Positions 1-7,038 of a stretch of 20,311 nt of DNA are shown piece after piece. The notes beneath the pieces were generated by a model, which searched no databases, was not told the origin of the DNA, and saw only the letters and a list, made by a program, of their open reading frames with translations. The stretch is from assembly GCA_046726955.1 (NCBI GenBank), contig JBKPBQ010000529.1, positions 1 through 20,311 of the forward strand, written 5' to 3'. Source of the DNA: CAVPGH01 sp046726955. GTDB lineage: Bacteria; Acidobacteriota; Vicinamibacteria; Fen-336. Each line of letters opens with the position of its first letter. Position 1 is the first letter of the stretch. A program made the translations under genes and the position numbers.

Positions 1-113
1 GGGGACAGCTCTCGATGGGAATGAGCCACGACTTCGAGACGGCGATCGAGGAGGGGGCGACGCTCGTGCGCGTGGGGACGGCGATCTTCGGGGAGAGAGC
101 GCCGAAGGCCTGA
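1..113 (+). CDS. yggS: YggS/PLPBP-family PLP-binding protein, C-terminal end (partial)
   Basis: This is the last 37 or so codons of a gene that begins before the window; the stop is TGA at 111-113. The readable tail contains LSMGMSHDFETAI, then EGAT and VRVGTAIFGER. That is the signature C-terminus of the YggS/YlmE/PLPBP family, where these residues bind the phosphate of pyridoxal phosphate. The family works in cytosolic PLP homeostasis rather than in a known catalytic step. The PLP-binding lysine lies upstream and cannot be checked. The next gene, yggT, starts 9 nt downstream. This pairing recurs in many bacteria (yggS-yggT in E. coli, ylmE-ylmG in Gram-positives) and supports the call. Confidence 0.9.
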   Translation, partial: GQLSMGMSHDFETAIEEGATLVRVGTAIFGERAPKA

Positions 114-122
114 GAGGAGAGC

Positions 123-446
123 ATGTACTTCTTCGGAAACATCCTGATCGGTGTCGCCCAGGTCCTGAGCTTCGTCCTGCAGCTCTACCTGTTCGTGCTC
201 TTCGGGCGCGCGATCTGCTCCTGGGTCCAGGCGAACCCCCGGAACGCGATCGTGCAGTTCCTCTACATGGCCACGGAGCCGCCCCTGCGCGTGATCCGGC
301 GCCTCCTGCCGATGAGCCTCCGCTACTTCCCGATCGACATCGCCTTCCTCGTGCTCGTCGGGATCGTGATCTTCCTCCAGTACGGGATCGTCCCCTCGAT
401 CGGTCAGCTGGGTGTCAGCCTCGGCGGCGGGCAGATCGTGCGCTAG
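123..446 (+). CDS. yggT: YggT/YlmG-family integral membrane protein
   Basis: A 107-residue membrane protein with two hydrophobic segments, about residues 8-32 and 70-92. Between them lies the family signature: R29, the SWV at 33-35, the NP at 38-39, the TEPPLRVIRRLLP motif at 51-63, and then the ID at 71-72. YggT/YlmG proteins are linked to cell division or cell-shape functions and osmotic tolerance; their molecular activity is not established. A good AGGAGA ribosome site lies just upstream of the ATG. The gene sits 9 nt after yggS and is followed by a divIVA-like gene, as in the ylm/divIVA clusters of Gram-positive bacteria, which fits a division or envelope role. The full length is normal for a single-repeat YggT protein. 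Confidence 0.9.
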   Translation: MYFFGNILIGVAQVLSFVLQLYLFVLFGRAICSWVQANPRNAIVQFLYMATEPPLRVIRRLLPMSLRYFPIDIAFLVLVGIVIFLQYGIVPSIGQLGVSLGGGQIVR

Positions 447-471
447 ACGCGCTCGCCCCGGGACGAGTTGC

Positions 472-500
472 TTGAGAAAACCGTTGACCGGTGGCACCCT
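472..500 (+). promoter_or_regulatory. Weak promoter-like sequence upstream of divIVA-like gene
   Basis: TTGAGA at 472-477 is followed after 17 nt by CACCCT at 495-500, 27 nt before the divIVA start. The -10 element is poor. A second TTGACC at 484-489 has no matching -10. The 81-nt gap after yggT, longer than its neighbours, is the main reason to suspect a promoter here. Read-through from yggT is equally possible. Confidence 0.2.
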
Positions 501-527
501 AAAGCGTCGTCACGGAGGCGAAAATCG

Positions 528-1025
528 ATGAAGATCTCGCCCATGGACATCCAGCGGCAGTCGTTCGCCGCGACCTGGCGGGGATACGACAAGGAGGAGG
601 TCCGGACATACCTCGGCCTCGTCGCCGAAGAGCTCGCCGCGCTGCAGCGCGAGCGCGACCTGCTGCACCAGCAGTCGCAGAACCTCCAGGCGGTGGTGGA
701 CGAGGCGCGGGAGCGCGAGGCCATCCTCAAGAACACGCTCCTCACCGCGCAGCGGGCCTCCGAGGAGATCAGGGAGAACGCGCGGCGCTCCGCGGACAGC
801 ACGATCAAGGAGGCGGAGCTGCAGGCGGACCGCCTGCTCGAGCTCGCCCAGGCCCGCGCCCACGAGGTGGAGCGCGGCATCCTCGACCTCCGCGGGCACC
901 GCACGACGCTCCGCACCGACATCCGCGCGTTCATCACGCGGCTCACCCACCTCCTCGACCTGCAGGAGGAGGCCGAGCTCGAGGACAACCTGCGCTTCCT
1001 GAAGCGGCGCGAGGAGGCGCGGTAG
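528..1025 (+). CDS. DivIVA-domain coiled-coil protein
   Basis: A 165-residue soluble protein. The N-terminal 50 or so residues match the DivIVA/GpsB lipid-binding domain: MKISPMDIQRQSF, then the RGYDKEEVRTYL motif at about residues 18-29. The rest, about 33-120, is a charged, heptad-rich coiled coil. DivIVA proteins recognise curved membrane at poles or division sites and recruit partners for growth, division or chromosome placement. I chose ATG 528 rather than the in-frame TTG at 468 because GGAGG at 514-518 is correctly spaced and the family normally begins with this Met. The gene lies between yggT and the yggU-type gene, which supports a division-linked role. It is shorter than Gram-positive DivIVA and has no recognisable C-terminal domain. 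Confidence 0.85.
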   Translation: MKISPMDIQRQSFAATWRGYDKEEVRTYLGLVAEELAALQRERDLLHQQSQNLQAVVDEAREREAILKNTLLTAQRASEEIRENARRSADSTIKEAELQADRLLELAQARAHEVERGILDLRGHRTTLRTDIRAFITRLTHLLDLQEEAELEDNLRFLKRREEAR

Positions 1026-1057
1026 CCCTCGACCTGCGCGCCTCGGCGGAGGGGGTC

Positions 1058-1330
1058 GTGCTCAAGGTGCGGGTCACGCCGCGCGCGCGCCGCGATGCCG
1101 TGGAAGGCGAGCGCGAGGGAGCCCTGCTCGTCCGGCTCACCGCCGCGCCGGTGGAAGGGGCCGCGAACGAGGCTCTGGTGAAGGTATTGGGACGGGCCGT
1201 GGGGCTTCCTCCGTCGGCGGTGCGCATCTTGCGAGGAACGACGGGACGGAACAAGAGCGTTCTCCTCGTCGGGACGGACGTCTCCACCGTGCGGGCGCGC
1301 TTGGAGCCTCCCGAGGAGGACGTACCTTGA
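1058..1330 (+). CDS. yggU: DUF167 (YggU-family) protein
   Basis: A small protein of 90 residues from GTG 1058, which has GGAGG at 1048-1052 as a ribosome site. It carries the DUF167 signature: VRVTPRARRDAV near the N-terminus, TAAPVEGAANEAL in the middle, and GTTGRNKSVLL near the end. The function of the family is unknown. The reading frame just upstream of the GTG still resembles the family N-terminus (LDLRASAEGV), but it contains no ATG, GTG or TTG start back to the divIVA stop. The true start may therefore be non-canonical, or the N-terminus may be slightly shortened. In E. coli yggS, yggT and yggU are adjacent; here divIVA lies between the last two. The stop overlaps the TTG start of hutI. 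Confidence 0.85.
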   Translation: MLKVRVTPRARRDAVEGEREGALLVRLTAAPVEGAANEALVKVLGRAVGLPPSAVRILRGTTGRNKSVLLVGTDVSTVRARLEPPEEDVP

Positions 1331-2601
1331 TCGACGCCGACCTCGTCGTCCGCCGGATCGGGCTGCTCGTGACGATGGCGGGCGAGGCTCCGCGGGTCGG
1401 GGCCGGCATGAGGGAGCTCGCGGTCCGGCGCGACGCGGCCATCGCCGCCGCCGCGGGCCGGATCGTCTGGCTGGGCGACGACGCGTCGTTCGAGTCGTCG
1501 GTGCGCGCGGAGCCCGCGGCCGCGGTGCTCGACGCGGAGGGCGGCGCCGTCCTTCCCGGTTTCGTGGACGCCCACACCCACCTCGCGTTCGCGGGCGACC
1601 GCGACGACGAGATCCGGCAGCGCCTGGCCGGGGCCAGCTACAAGGAGATCGCCGACTCCGGCGGCGGGATCGTCCGCTCCGTGTCCGCGACGCGCGCCTC
1701 CTCTCGCGAAGAGCTGGCCGCCGCGATCGAGGAGCGTCTGGATGAAATGCTCCTCTGCGGGACGACCACCGCGGAGGTGAAGAGCGGGTACGGGCTGGAG
1801 ACGGCCGCGGAGATCCGTGCGCTGGAGGCGATCCGCCTCGCCGCTTCACGCCATCCCGTCTCCGTCGTCCCGACCTTCCTCGGCGCGCACGAGGTGCCGC
1901 CCGAGCACCGCGGCGACCGCGCGCGCTACGTACAGATCCTGATCGAGGAGATGATCCCCGCGGTGGCGGAGCGCGGGCTCGCCGTGTTCGCGGACGTGTT
2001 CTGCGAGGAGGGCGTCTTCACCGTCGAGGAGAGCCGCCGGATCCTCCTCGCCGCGCGGGCGCACGGGATGAAGCTCCGTATCCACGCCGACGAGTTCGTC
2101 GACACCGGCGGGGCCGAGCTCGCGGCGGAGCTGAAGGCGCGGTCCGCGGACCACCTCGTGCAGGTGTCAGAGAAGGGGATGCGGGCGCTCGCCGCCACCT
2201 CCTGCACGGCGACGCTCCTGCCCGCCGCGGCCTTCTACCTGCGCCTGGGACGCTTCGCCCCCGCGCGCGCCCTCGTGGAGGCGGGAGCTCCCGTCGCCCT
2301 CGCCACCGACGTGAACCCGGGAGGCGGCCTCTCGCCGTCGCTTCCCTTCGTGATGGCCGTCGCCTGCTTCGGCATGGGGCTGTCGCTCGAAGAGACGGTG
2401 AGCGCCGTGACCGTGAACGGCGCCTGGTCGCTCGACGTGCAGGACGAGGCGGGGCGGCTGGAGGTCGGCCGGACAGCCGACCTCGTTCTCCTGCGGTCCC
2501 CCCGCCTTCTCGACCTGGTGCGCGTGGGCGTCCCCGCCATCCGCGCCGTCGTCAAGAAGGGCAGGGTCGTCGTGCGCGACGGAGCGCGCGTCCGCGACTA
2601 G
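1327..2601 (+). CDS. hutI: Imidazolonepropionase (HutI)
   Basis: A 424-residue cytosolic amidohydrolase that hydrolyses 4-imidazolone-5-propanoate to N-formimidoyl-L-glutamate in histidine degradation. Metal-binding residues are visible: HTH at 83-85, H188 in GAHE, H253 in HADEF, H276, and D328 in ATDVNPGG. Family signatures include FAGDR, GASYKEIADSGGGI, KSGYGL and ADVFCEEGVF. The start is TTG 1327, overlapping the DUF167 stop (TTGA). AGGAGGA at 1314-1320 gives it a strong ribosome site, and no better start exists. No hutH, hutU or hutG gene is visible here, so the rest of the pathway must be elsewhere. The gene appears translationally coupled to the yggS-yggU run. Its TAG stop overlaps the stop of the convergent oligopeptidase gene. 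Confidence 0.95.
   Translation: MIDADLVVRRIGLLVTMAGEAPRVGAGMRELAVRRDAAIAAAAGRIVWLGDDASFESSVRAEPAAAVLDAEGGAVLPGFVDAHTHLAFAGDRDDEIRQRLAGASYKEIADSGGGIVRSVSATRASSREELAAAIEERLDEMLLCGTTTAEVKSGYGLETAAEIRALEAIRLAASRHPVSVVPTFLGAHEVPPEHRGDRARYVQILIEEMIPAVAERGLAVFADVFCEEGVFTVEESRRILLAARAHGMKLRIHADEFVDTGGAELAAELKARSADHLVQVSEKGMRALAATSCTATLLPAAAFYLRLGRFAPARALVEAGAPVALATDVNPGGGLSPSLPFVMAVACFGMGLSLEETVSAVTVNGAWSLDVQDEAGRLEVGRTADLVLLRSPRLLDLVRVGVPAIRAVVKKGRVVVRDGARVRD
2598..2601. other. Shared CTAG stop of two convergent genes
   Basis: The palindrome CTAG contains the TAG stop of hutI on the + strand (2599-2601) and the TAG stop of the prolyl oligopeptidase on the - strand (2598-2600). There is no intergenic space, so any transcription terminator must lie inside the opposing gene. 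Confidence 0.9.
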
Positions 2602-4934
2602 ATCTTCGGCGCTCCCAGCCCCAGCTGCTGGGCCACGAACGCCATGACGTCGGCGCGCGCCGCGATGAGCTTGTCCGTCGGCGAGTAGCCGTGGCTGCTC
2701 TGCGTCTCCACCCGCAGCAGCACCGGCTTCGGGCAGCCCTGGTCCGCCTGCAGCTCCGCGGTGAACTTGTAGGAGTGGCTGGGGACGACGCGGTCGTCGT
2801 GATCCGATGTGGTCACGAGCGTCGCCGGATAGCAGGTGCCGCGCTTCAGGTTCTGCAGCGGGGAGTAGGCCCGGATGTAGGCGAAGTCCCCGGGCTCGTC
2901 GGCGCTGCCGTACTCGATCGTCCACGCCGCGCCCCCGGTGAACTTGTGGTAGCGCAGCATGTCCATGACCCCCACCGCCGGCAGCGCCACCGCGAAGAGG
3001 TCGGGGCGCTGCGTCATCGCCGCGCCCACGAGGAGGCCGCCGTTGGATCCCCCGGCGATCACGATCCGCGACGGGCTCGTGACGCGCTCGCGCACCAGGT
3101 ACTCGGCGGCGCCGATGAAGTCGTCGAAGACGTTCTGCTTCTTCTCCTTCATCCCCGCGCGGTGCCACTCCTCGCCGTACTCGCCGCCTCCGCGCAGGTT
3201 GGGGACGGCGAAGACGCCGCCCATCTCCAGCCAGGCCGCGACCCACGGCGAGTAGGTCGGGCGCATGCTCACCGCGAAGCCCCCGTAGGCGAGGAGCCAC
3301 ACCGGGTTCGTCCCGTCCTTCTTCATCCCTTTCTTCGCGGTCACGAACATGGGAACGCGCGTGCCGTCCTTCGAGGCGAAGAAGACCTGCGTCGTCTCGA
3401 AGGCACTCGCGTCGAAGACCGAGGGCGGAGGCTCGAAGGGCGCCTGTGTGCGAGCCTTGACGTCGTAGCGGAAGGTCGTGGCCGGCGTGAGCTGCGACGA
3501 GAACATGTAGAAGAGCTCGTCGCCGTCCTCCCGTCCGGAGAAGCCGGCCGCCGTGCCCACGCCGGGGAGGGCGATCTCGCCCTCGGCGACGCCGTCCAGC
3601 GAGAAGACGTCGACACGGCTCTTCACGTCCACGAGGTAGCCGGCGAAGATCTTCCCGCCCGCGGTCGCCGCTTCCTCGAGCGGATAGGCGGTCTCGGGAA
3701 CGACCGTCTTCCACCCCGAGCGGCCGACCCGCAGGCGCGGGTCGATGACGATCACCTTGCGCTTGGGAGCGTCGAGGTCGGTGCGGGTGAGGAACGTCCC
3801 GCCGCGGTTGCCGATCACGTCGAACTGCGCGACGAACTCGTCCACGATGGGCACGATCGGCGCGTCCAGCTTCGGCTGCAGGGGGTCGCCGAGGTCGGCG
3901 TAGTAGAGACGGTTGCGCGGGTCCGAGCCCTGGCGGAGGTAGACGACGAGGTAGCGGCCGTCCTCGGTGGTCCCCCCGTAGATGAACCAGCGCGGGTTGT
4001 CCGGCCGCTCGTAGACGAGGCGGTCCTCGGACTGGCTCGTGCCCACGCGGTGGTAGTAGAGCCGGTGGTTCAGCAGCTCCGCGGAGAGCTCCTGGCCCGC
4101 GGGGGGCTGGGGAAACCGGGAATAGAAGAAGCCCTTGCCGTCTTTCGTCCACGAGATCCCGGAGAATCGGAACCACTCCACCCGGTCGGGGAAGTCCTTG
4201 CCGGTCGCGATCTCCCGGACGTGGATCGTCTGCCAGTCGGCGCCTCCCTGCGCGAGGCCGTACGCGAGGTACTTCGCGTCCGGCGACACCGAGGTCGTGG
4301 AGAGCGCGATCGAGCCGTCCTTCGTCCAGGAGAGCCCGGAGAAGCGGAACCACTCCACCTGGTCGGGGAGGTCCTTGCCGGTCTCGATCTCGCGGACGTG
4401 GATCGTCTGCCAGTCCGCCCCTCCCTGGGCCAGGCCGTATGCGAGGTACCTGGCGTCCGGGGACACCGAGGTCGTGGCGAGGGCGATCGAGCCGTCCTTC
4501 GACAGCTCGTTCGGGTCGAGGAGGAGACGCGGCTCGGCGGTGAGCGTGTCGCGCACGAAGAGCGACGACTGCTGCTGCAGCCCCGTGTTCTTGCGGTAGA
4601 AGAGGCGGCCTCCCTCGCGGAAGGGAACGGTCGTGCGCGGGTAGTTCCAGAGCTCGGTCAGCCGCTTCTCGATCGCCTCGCGCGCGGGAATCTTCCCGAG
4701 GTAGCCGAAGGCCAGCTTGTTCTGGGTGTCGATGAAGCTCGCCGTCTCTGGAGAGCCGAGGTCCTCGAGCCAACGGTAGGGATCCGCCACCTTCGTGCCG
4801 CTGAAGTCGTCCACCGTCTCCGTCTTCCGCGTCGACGGGTAGGAGAGCGACGGCTCGGCGGCGGGAACGGCGGGTTGCGAGGAAAGCAGGACGAGAAGAG
4901 CGAGCGGAGTGATCACGCGGACGTTCACGAACAT
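2598..4934 (-). CDS. Secreted S9A prolyl oligopeptidase with duplicated propeller segment
   Basis: A 778-residue serine peptidase that cleaves after proline in short peptides. Residues 1-27 form a signal peptide (MFVNVRV, then a hydrophobic stretch ending PAVPAAE), so it is exported. An N-terminal helical piece (VADPYRWLED) is followed by a beta-propeller at about 120-480 and a C-terminal alpha/beta hydrolase domain. The catalytic triad is visible: S630 in GGSNGG, the Asp in DHDDRV at about 711-716, and H748 in SSHGYS. ATG 4934 is chosen because GGAGG lies 8 nt upstream and the signal peptide begins there. Residues 149-207 are repeated almost exactly as 208-266, which is unusual for the family and lengthens the propeller. 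A clear -10 (TAGAAT) lies upstream. It is a single gene, convergent with hutI. Confidence 0.95.
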   Translation of the reverse strand: MFVNVRVITPLALLVLLSSQPAVPAAEPSLSYPSTRKTETVDDFSGTKVADPYRWLEDLGSPETASFIDTQNKLAFGYLGKIPAREAIEKRLTELWNYPRTTVPFREGGRLFYRKNTGLQQQSSLFVRDTLTAEPRLLLDPNELSKDGSIALATTSVSPDARYLAYGLAQGGADWQTIHVREIETGKDLPDQVEWFRFSGLSWTKDGSIALSTTSVSPDAKYLAYGLAQGGADWQTIHVREIATGKDFPDRVEWFRFSGISWTKDGKGFFYSRFPQPPAGQELSAELLNHRLYYHRVGTSQSEDRLVYERPDNPRWFIYGGTTEDGRYLVVYLRQGSDPRNRLYYADLGDPLQPKLDAPIVPIVDEFVAQFDVIGNRGGTFLTRTDLDAPKRKVIVIDPRLRVGRSGWKTVVPETAYPLEEAATAGGKIFAGYLVDVKSRVDVFSLDGVAEGEIALPGVGTAAGFSGREDGDELFYMFSSQLTPATTFRYDVKARTQAPFEPPPSVFDASAFETTQVFFASKDGTRVPMFVTAKKGMKKDGTNPVWLLAYGGFAVSMRPTYSPWVAAWLEMGGVFAVPNLRGGGEYGEEWHRAGMKEKKQNVFDDFIGAAEYLVRERVTSPSRIVIAGGSNGGLLVGAAMTQRPDLFAVALPAVGVMDMLRYHKFTGGAAWTIEYGSADEPGDFAYIRAYSPLQNLKRGTCYPATLVTTSDHDDRVVPSHSYKFTAELQADQGCPKPVLLRVETQSSHGYSPTDKLIAARADVMAFVAQQLGLGAPKI
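4137..4490. repeat. Two 177-bp in-frame direct repeats inside the oligopeptidase gene
   Basis: Unit A is 4137-4313 and unit B is 4314-4490, directly adjacent. By hand count they differ at about 18 of 177 positions, so they are roughly 90 percent identical. Each encodes 59 residues, running from SIAL through GGADWQTIHVRE to FSG.SWTKDG. Only about six residues differ, so about two thirds of the base changes are silent. A third, short match (GCCGTCCTTCG) at 4491 marks the next boundary. The pattern fits an old tandem duplication kept under protein-level selection. Confidence 0.95.
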
Positions 4935-4965
4935 GAACCTGACCTCCCGGTCGGGGTGAACTTCG

Positions 4966-4971
4966 ATTCTA
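4966..4971 (-). promoter_or_regulatory. Candidate -10 element of the oligopeptidase gene
   Basis: TAGAAT on the - strand (ATTCTA on +) lies 31 nt before the ATG, which would give a short leader containing the GGAGG ribosome site. No convincing -35 is visible 16-18 nt upstream. Confidence 0.45.
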
Positions 4972-5004
4972 GCCGGTAGCGCGCGTCGGGACGTACGGAT
5001 GCGG

Positions 5005-5547
5005 TCAGGGGAACGTCCGGGCGTACAGCAGGAGGTCGCAGGGCTCGCGCGGCGCGAGGTTGGGAAGCTCGGCATAGAGCCGGAGCGTCCCCTCCCGGAG
5101 AAAGCCGCACTTCTCCAGGACGTGCGAGGACGCGCGGTGGTCGGGATGGCAGAAGGCCTGGAGGCGGCGGATGGCCAGCTGCGGCGCGGTCTCGACCATC
5201 GCCCGCAAGGCCTCGGTCGCGTAGCCGCGGCCCCAGGCGTCGCGGGCGAGCACGTATCCCGTCGCGGCCCTCTGCGGGCTCTCGAAGGAGAAGCCGGTGC
5301 TCCCGAGGAGCGTTCCGTCCTCGCGCGACTCGATGAGGTAGGGGCCGGCCGGCCAGCGCGCCCACTCCGCGTCGCTCCAGGCCAGGAACGCGGGGGTCTG
5401 GTCGACCGAGACGTGGCGGGGGAAGCTCAGATAGCGCGTGACCTCGGCGTCGCTCGAGTAGCGCTCGAAGATCCGCTCGGCGTCCGCGGCCACGGGACGG
5501 CGCAGCACGAGCCGGTCGGTCGCGATCGTCGGGGGCGCGCCGGCCAT
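5005..5547 (-). CDS. GNAT acetyltransferase, RimJ/RimL type
   Basis: A 180-residue cytosolic N-acetyltransferase. The N-terminus has the family opening TDRLVLRRP at 10-18. The acetyl-CoA-binding motif A reads GYVLARDAWGRGYATEAL at 97-114, with the RGYA pyrophosphate loop. The C-terminal S.HVLEKCGF.REG at about 141-153 is the conserved end of Acetyltransf_3 proteins. The acceptor cannot be told from sequence; relatives modify ribosomal-protein N-termini or small amines. ATG 5547 lies only 4 nt after the stop of the RidA-family gene, so the two are probably translationally coupled. The operon order on the - strand is DUF4019, RidA, GNAT. Confidence 0.88.
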   Translation of the reverse strand: MAGAPPTIATDRLVLRRPVAADAERIFERYSSDAEVTRYLSFPRHVSVDQTPAFLAWSDAEWARWPAGPYLIESREDGTLLGSTGFSFESPQRAATGYVLARDAWGRGYATEALRAMVETAPQLAIRRLQAFCHPDHRASSHVLEKCGFLREGTLRLYAELPNLAPREPCDLLLYARTFP

Positions 5548-5551
5548 CGTC

Positions 5552-5926
5552 CTAGTCGAGCACCGCCGTGGCCTCGATCTCCACGAGGAAGGCGGGATCG
5601 GCGAGCGACGTCACGCCGATCCACGTGCTCGCCGGCTTCGTGGGACCGGGGAAGGCCTCGCGGAGCGCGCCGCCGATCGCGCCCGCCATGTCCGGTCGAT
5701 AGCCGACGACGTAGATCCGCACGGAGACGACGTTCTCCAGGGCGCCGCCGGCGGCCTCGACCACCGCCTTCAGGTTGGCAAAGGCCTGGCGGGCCTGCTG
5801 CCCGAGGTCGGAGCCGCCGACGATCCGCCGGCCGGCGTCCCAGGCCGTCTGCCCCGACACGTGCAGCGTACGACGCCCCTCGGCGATCACCCCTTGCGAG
5901 AAGCCGTGGTCGAGGGACCGGAACAC
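5552..5926 (-). CDS. RidA/YjgF-family protein, YjgH-like
   Basis: A 124-residue small protein of the RidA/YER057c/UK114 superfamily. Family features are HVSGQTAWD near residue 22, a long helix around QARQAFANLKAVVEAAGG, VVSVRIYV, and the C-terminal VEIEATAVL. Members form trimers, and the RidA subgroup hydrolyses reactive enamine/imine intermediates using a conserved arginine. Here the matching position in PASTWIGVTSL is not arginine, so this looks like a YjgH-type paralogue without proven deaminase activity. The GTG 5926 start is the only usable one, yet similarity seems to begin a few codons earlier (NPDS) and no ribosome site is obvious. The start is therefore uncertain. It lies between the DUF4019 and GNAT genes. 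Confidence 0.85.
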   Translation of the reverse strand: MFRSLDHGFSQGVIAEGRRTLHVSGQTAWDAGRRIVGGSDLGQQARQAFANLKAVVEAAGGALENVVSVRIYVVGYRPDMAGAIGGALREAFPGPTKPASTWIGVTSLADPAFLVEIEATAVLD

Positions 5927-5966
5927 GGAGTCGGGATTGACAGCCTGGCGGGACAGAGAGGGCTTC

Positions 5967-6380
5967 CTAGCGAATGAAGTACCCCGAGACGTGCCACGTT
6001 CCGTCGGCGTCCATCATCGGGGTGACGACCTCGACGGCGGCCGACTTCTTCTCGAAGACGGTGTCGAACATGACGACCACGTACTTGCCGTCGGGCGCGC
6101 CGGGAAGCCTCTCCTTGTACTCACGGGACTTGAGCTTCCGCGAGACGACGCGGCCGAGCGGCGCGCGAGCCCCGCCGACGGCTTCGCTCCAGTGGGCCTT
6201 CGTGACCGAGCCCTTGAAGAGCTTGGCCGCCTGCTCCCAGGAGGCGCCGTAGTCTCCCGCGTCGACGAGCTTCAGCCACGACTCGGCCGCGGTCTGCGCG
6301 GCGTCCTCCGGCTTGTCGGCGGCCGGCGACGGCACGGCCCAGAGCACTGCCAGCAGAAGAGTCCCGACGACGCTGCGCAT
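5967..6380 (-). CDS. Secreted DUF4019 protein
   Basis: A 137-residue protein with a signal peptide at residues 1-21 (MRSVVGTLLL to SPAAD), so it is probably periplasmic or extracytoplasmic. The mature part matches the DUF4019 pattern: AAESWLKLVDAGDYGASW, then HWSEAV, RAPLGRVVSR, LPGAPDGKYVVVMF, and a C-terminal DGTWHVSGYFI. The function of the domain is unknown; its fold is expected to be NTF2/cystatin-like by analogy only. GGAGGT lies 6 nt before the ATG. It is the first gene of the likely - strand unit with RidA and GNAT, with 40 nt between this gene and RidA. There is no biochemical clue beyond the export signal. Confidence 0.85.
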   Translation of the reverse strand: MRSVVGTLLLAVLWAVPSPAADKPEDAAQTAAESWLKLVDAGDYGASWEQAAKLFKGSVTKAHWSEAVGGARAPLGRVVSRKLKSREYKERLPGAPDGKYVVVMFDTVFEKKSAAVEVVTPMMDADGTWHVSGYFIR

Positions 6381-6485
6381 CTACCGACCTCCTCGAGGCC
6401 CGAAGCCCCCTCGAGACAAGCATACGCGACTCGAGACGGCGAGGCCGGTCGTCGCCTTACGGCGCGAGGGAGGAGAAGCGCGACG

Positions 6486-6899
6486 CTACTTCACCAGGCC
6501 GTCGATCGCGTCCACCACCATCATGGTCCCGACCGCGAGCTTGACGAGGTCGCCGTCGACCATCACGTAGCGGTACCCGGCCGGAGCGGGACGCATCCTG
6601 ACCGTGAGCTCGACCGGGGCCTCCTCGAAGACGACTTCCCTGGGAAGCCTCTGGCCCACGACATAACGCTTCTTGGCCTGGCCCGGAGGAAGGCAGCCGT
6701 TGTTCTTCTTGGCGAGGCCGGGAGGGCACTTTCCGCGGCCATGCTTGTCCTCGAAATAGACGTGCGCGGCGTGACGATCGTCGTCCGTGAAGACGATCAC
6801 GGTCTCGGTCTCGTGCTTCTTTTCCTTCTTCTTTCCCGCGAAGACGACGGCGGGAGACAGAAGCGCAAAAATCAAGGCGACGGCGGCGACCCTGCTCAT
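6486..6899 (-). CDS. Small secreted RcnB/CigR-like protein
   Basis: A 137-residue exported protein. Residues 1-21 are a signal peptide (MSRVAAVALI to VVFAG), followed by a lysine-rich patch (GKKKEKK). The central section has two cysteines, C58 and C69, around a repeated PPGxAKK motif (PPGLAKK, PPGQAKK). The C-terminal GYRYVMVDGDLVKL and MMVVDAI resemble the RcnB/CigR family of small periplasmic proteins. RcnB itself is involved in nickel/cobalt homeostasis, but that role cannot be transferred here. ATG 6899 is preferred to the longer frame because the signal peptide begins there and AGGGGG lies 5 nt upstream. It is a single gene on the - strand between LysE and DUF4019; the 139 bp upstream hold no clear regulatory site. 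Confidence 0.7.
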   Translation of the reverse strand: MSRVAAVALIFALLSPAVVFAGKKKEKKHETETVIVFTDDDRHAAHVYFEDKHGRGKCPPGLAKKNNGCLPPGQAKKRYVVGQRLPREVVFEEAPVELTVRMRPAPAGYRYVMVDGDLVKLAVGTMMVVDAIDGLVK

Positions 6900-7038
6900 C
6901 AAACCCCCTGCGATTCTCGCCCGGGAACCCATCGAGGCAGGGTAGCACCATGGCCAGGCGCCGAACGTGTCCTGGAGCACGTCTTCTGTGCACGGCTGCG
7001 CCAAGCCTATGAGGAGGTCCGAGCTGGCTCGTCCTCCC

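Noticed and set aside
468..527. Upstream TTG start for the divIVA-like gene
   Set aside because: The extra 20 residues are not DivIVA-like, and ATG 528 has a well-spaced GGAGG and the normal family N-terminus.
2167..4773. 868-codon - strand frame over the oligopeptidase
   Set aside because: It is a shifted frame of the real gene, with Arg/Gly-rich low-complexity translation, and also crosses hutI.
2691..4979. Long 762-codon open frame on the + strand opposite the oligopeptidase
   Set aside because: It is fully antisense to a gene with clear catalytic motifs, is Arg/Glu/His/Val-rich, and has no recognisable domain. High GC at third positions makes long antisense frames common here.
4935..5075. 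Longer N-terminus of the oligopeptidase
   Set aside because: The upstream 47 codons are arginine/proline-rich and would bury the signal peptide; ATG 4934 has a proper ribosome site and a -10 upstream.
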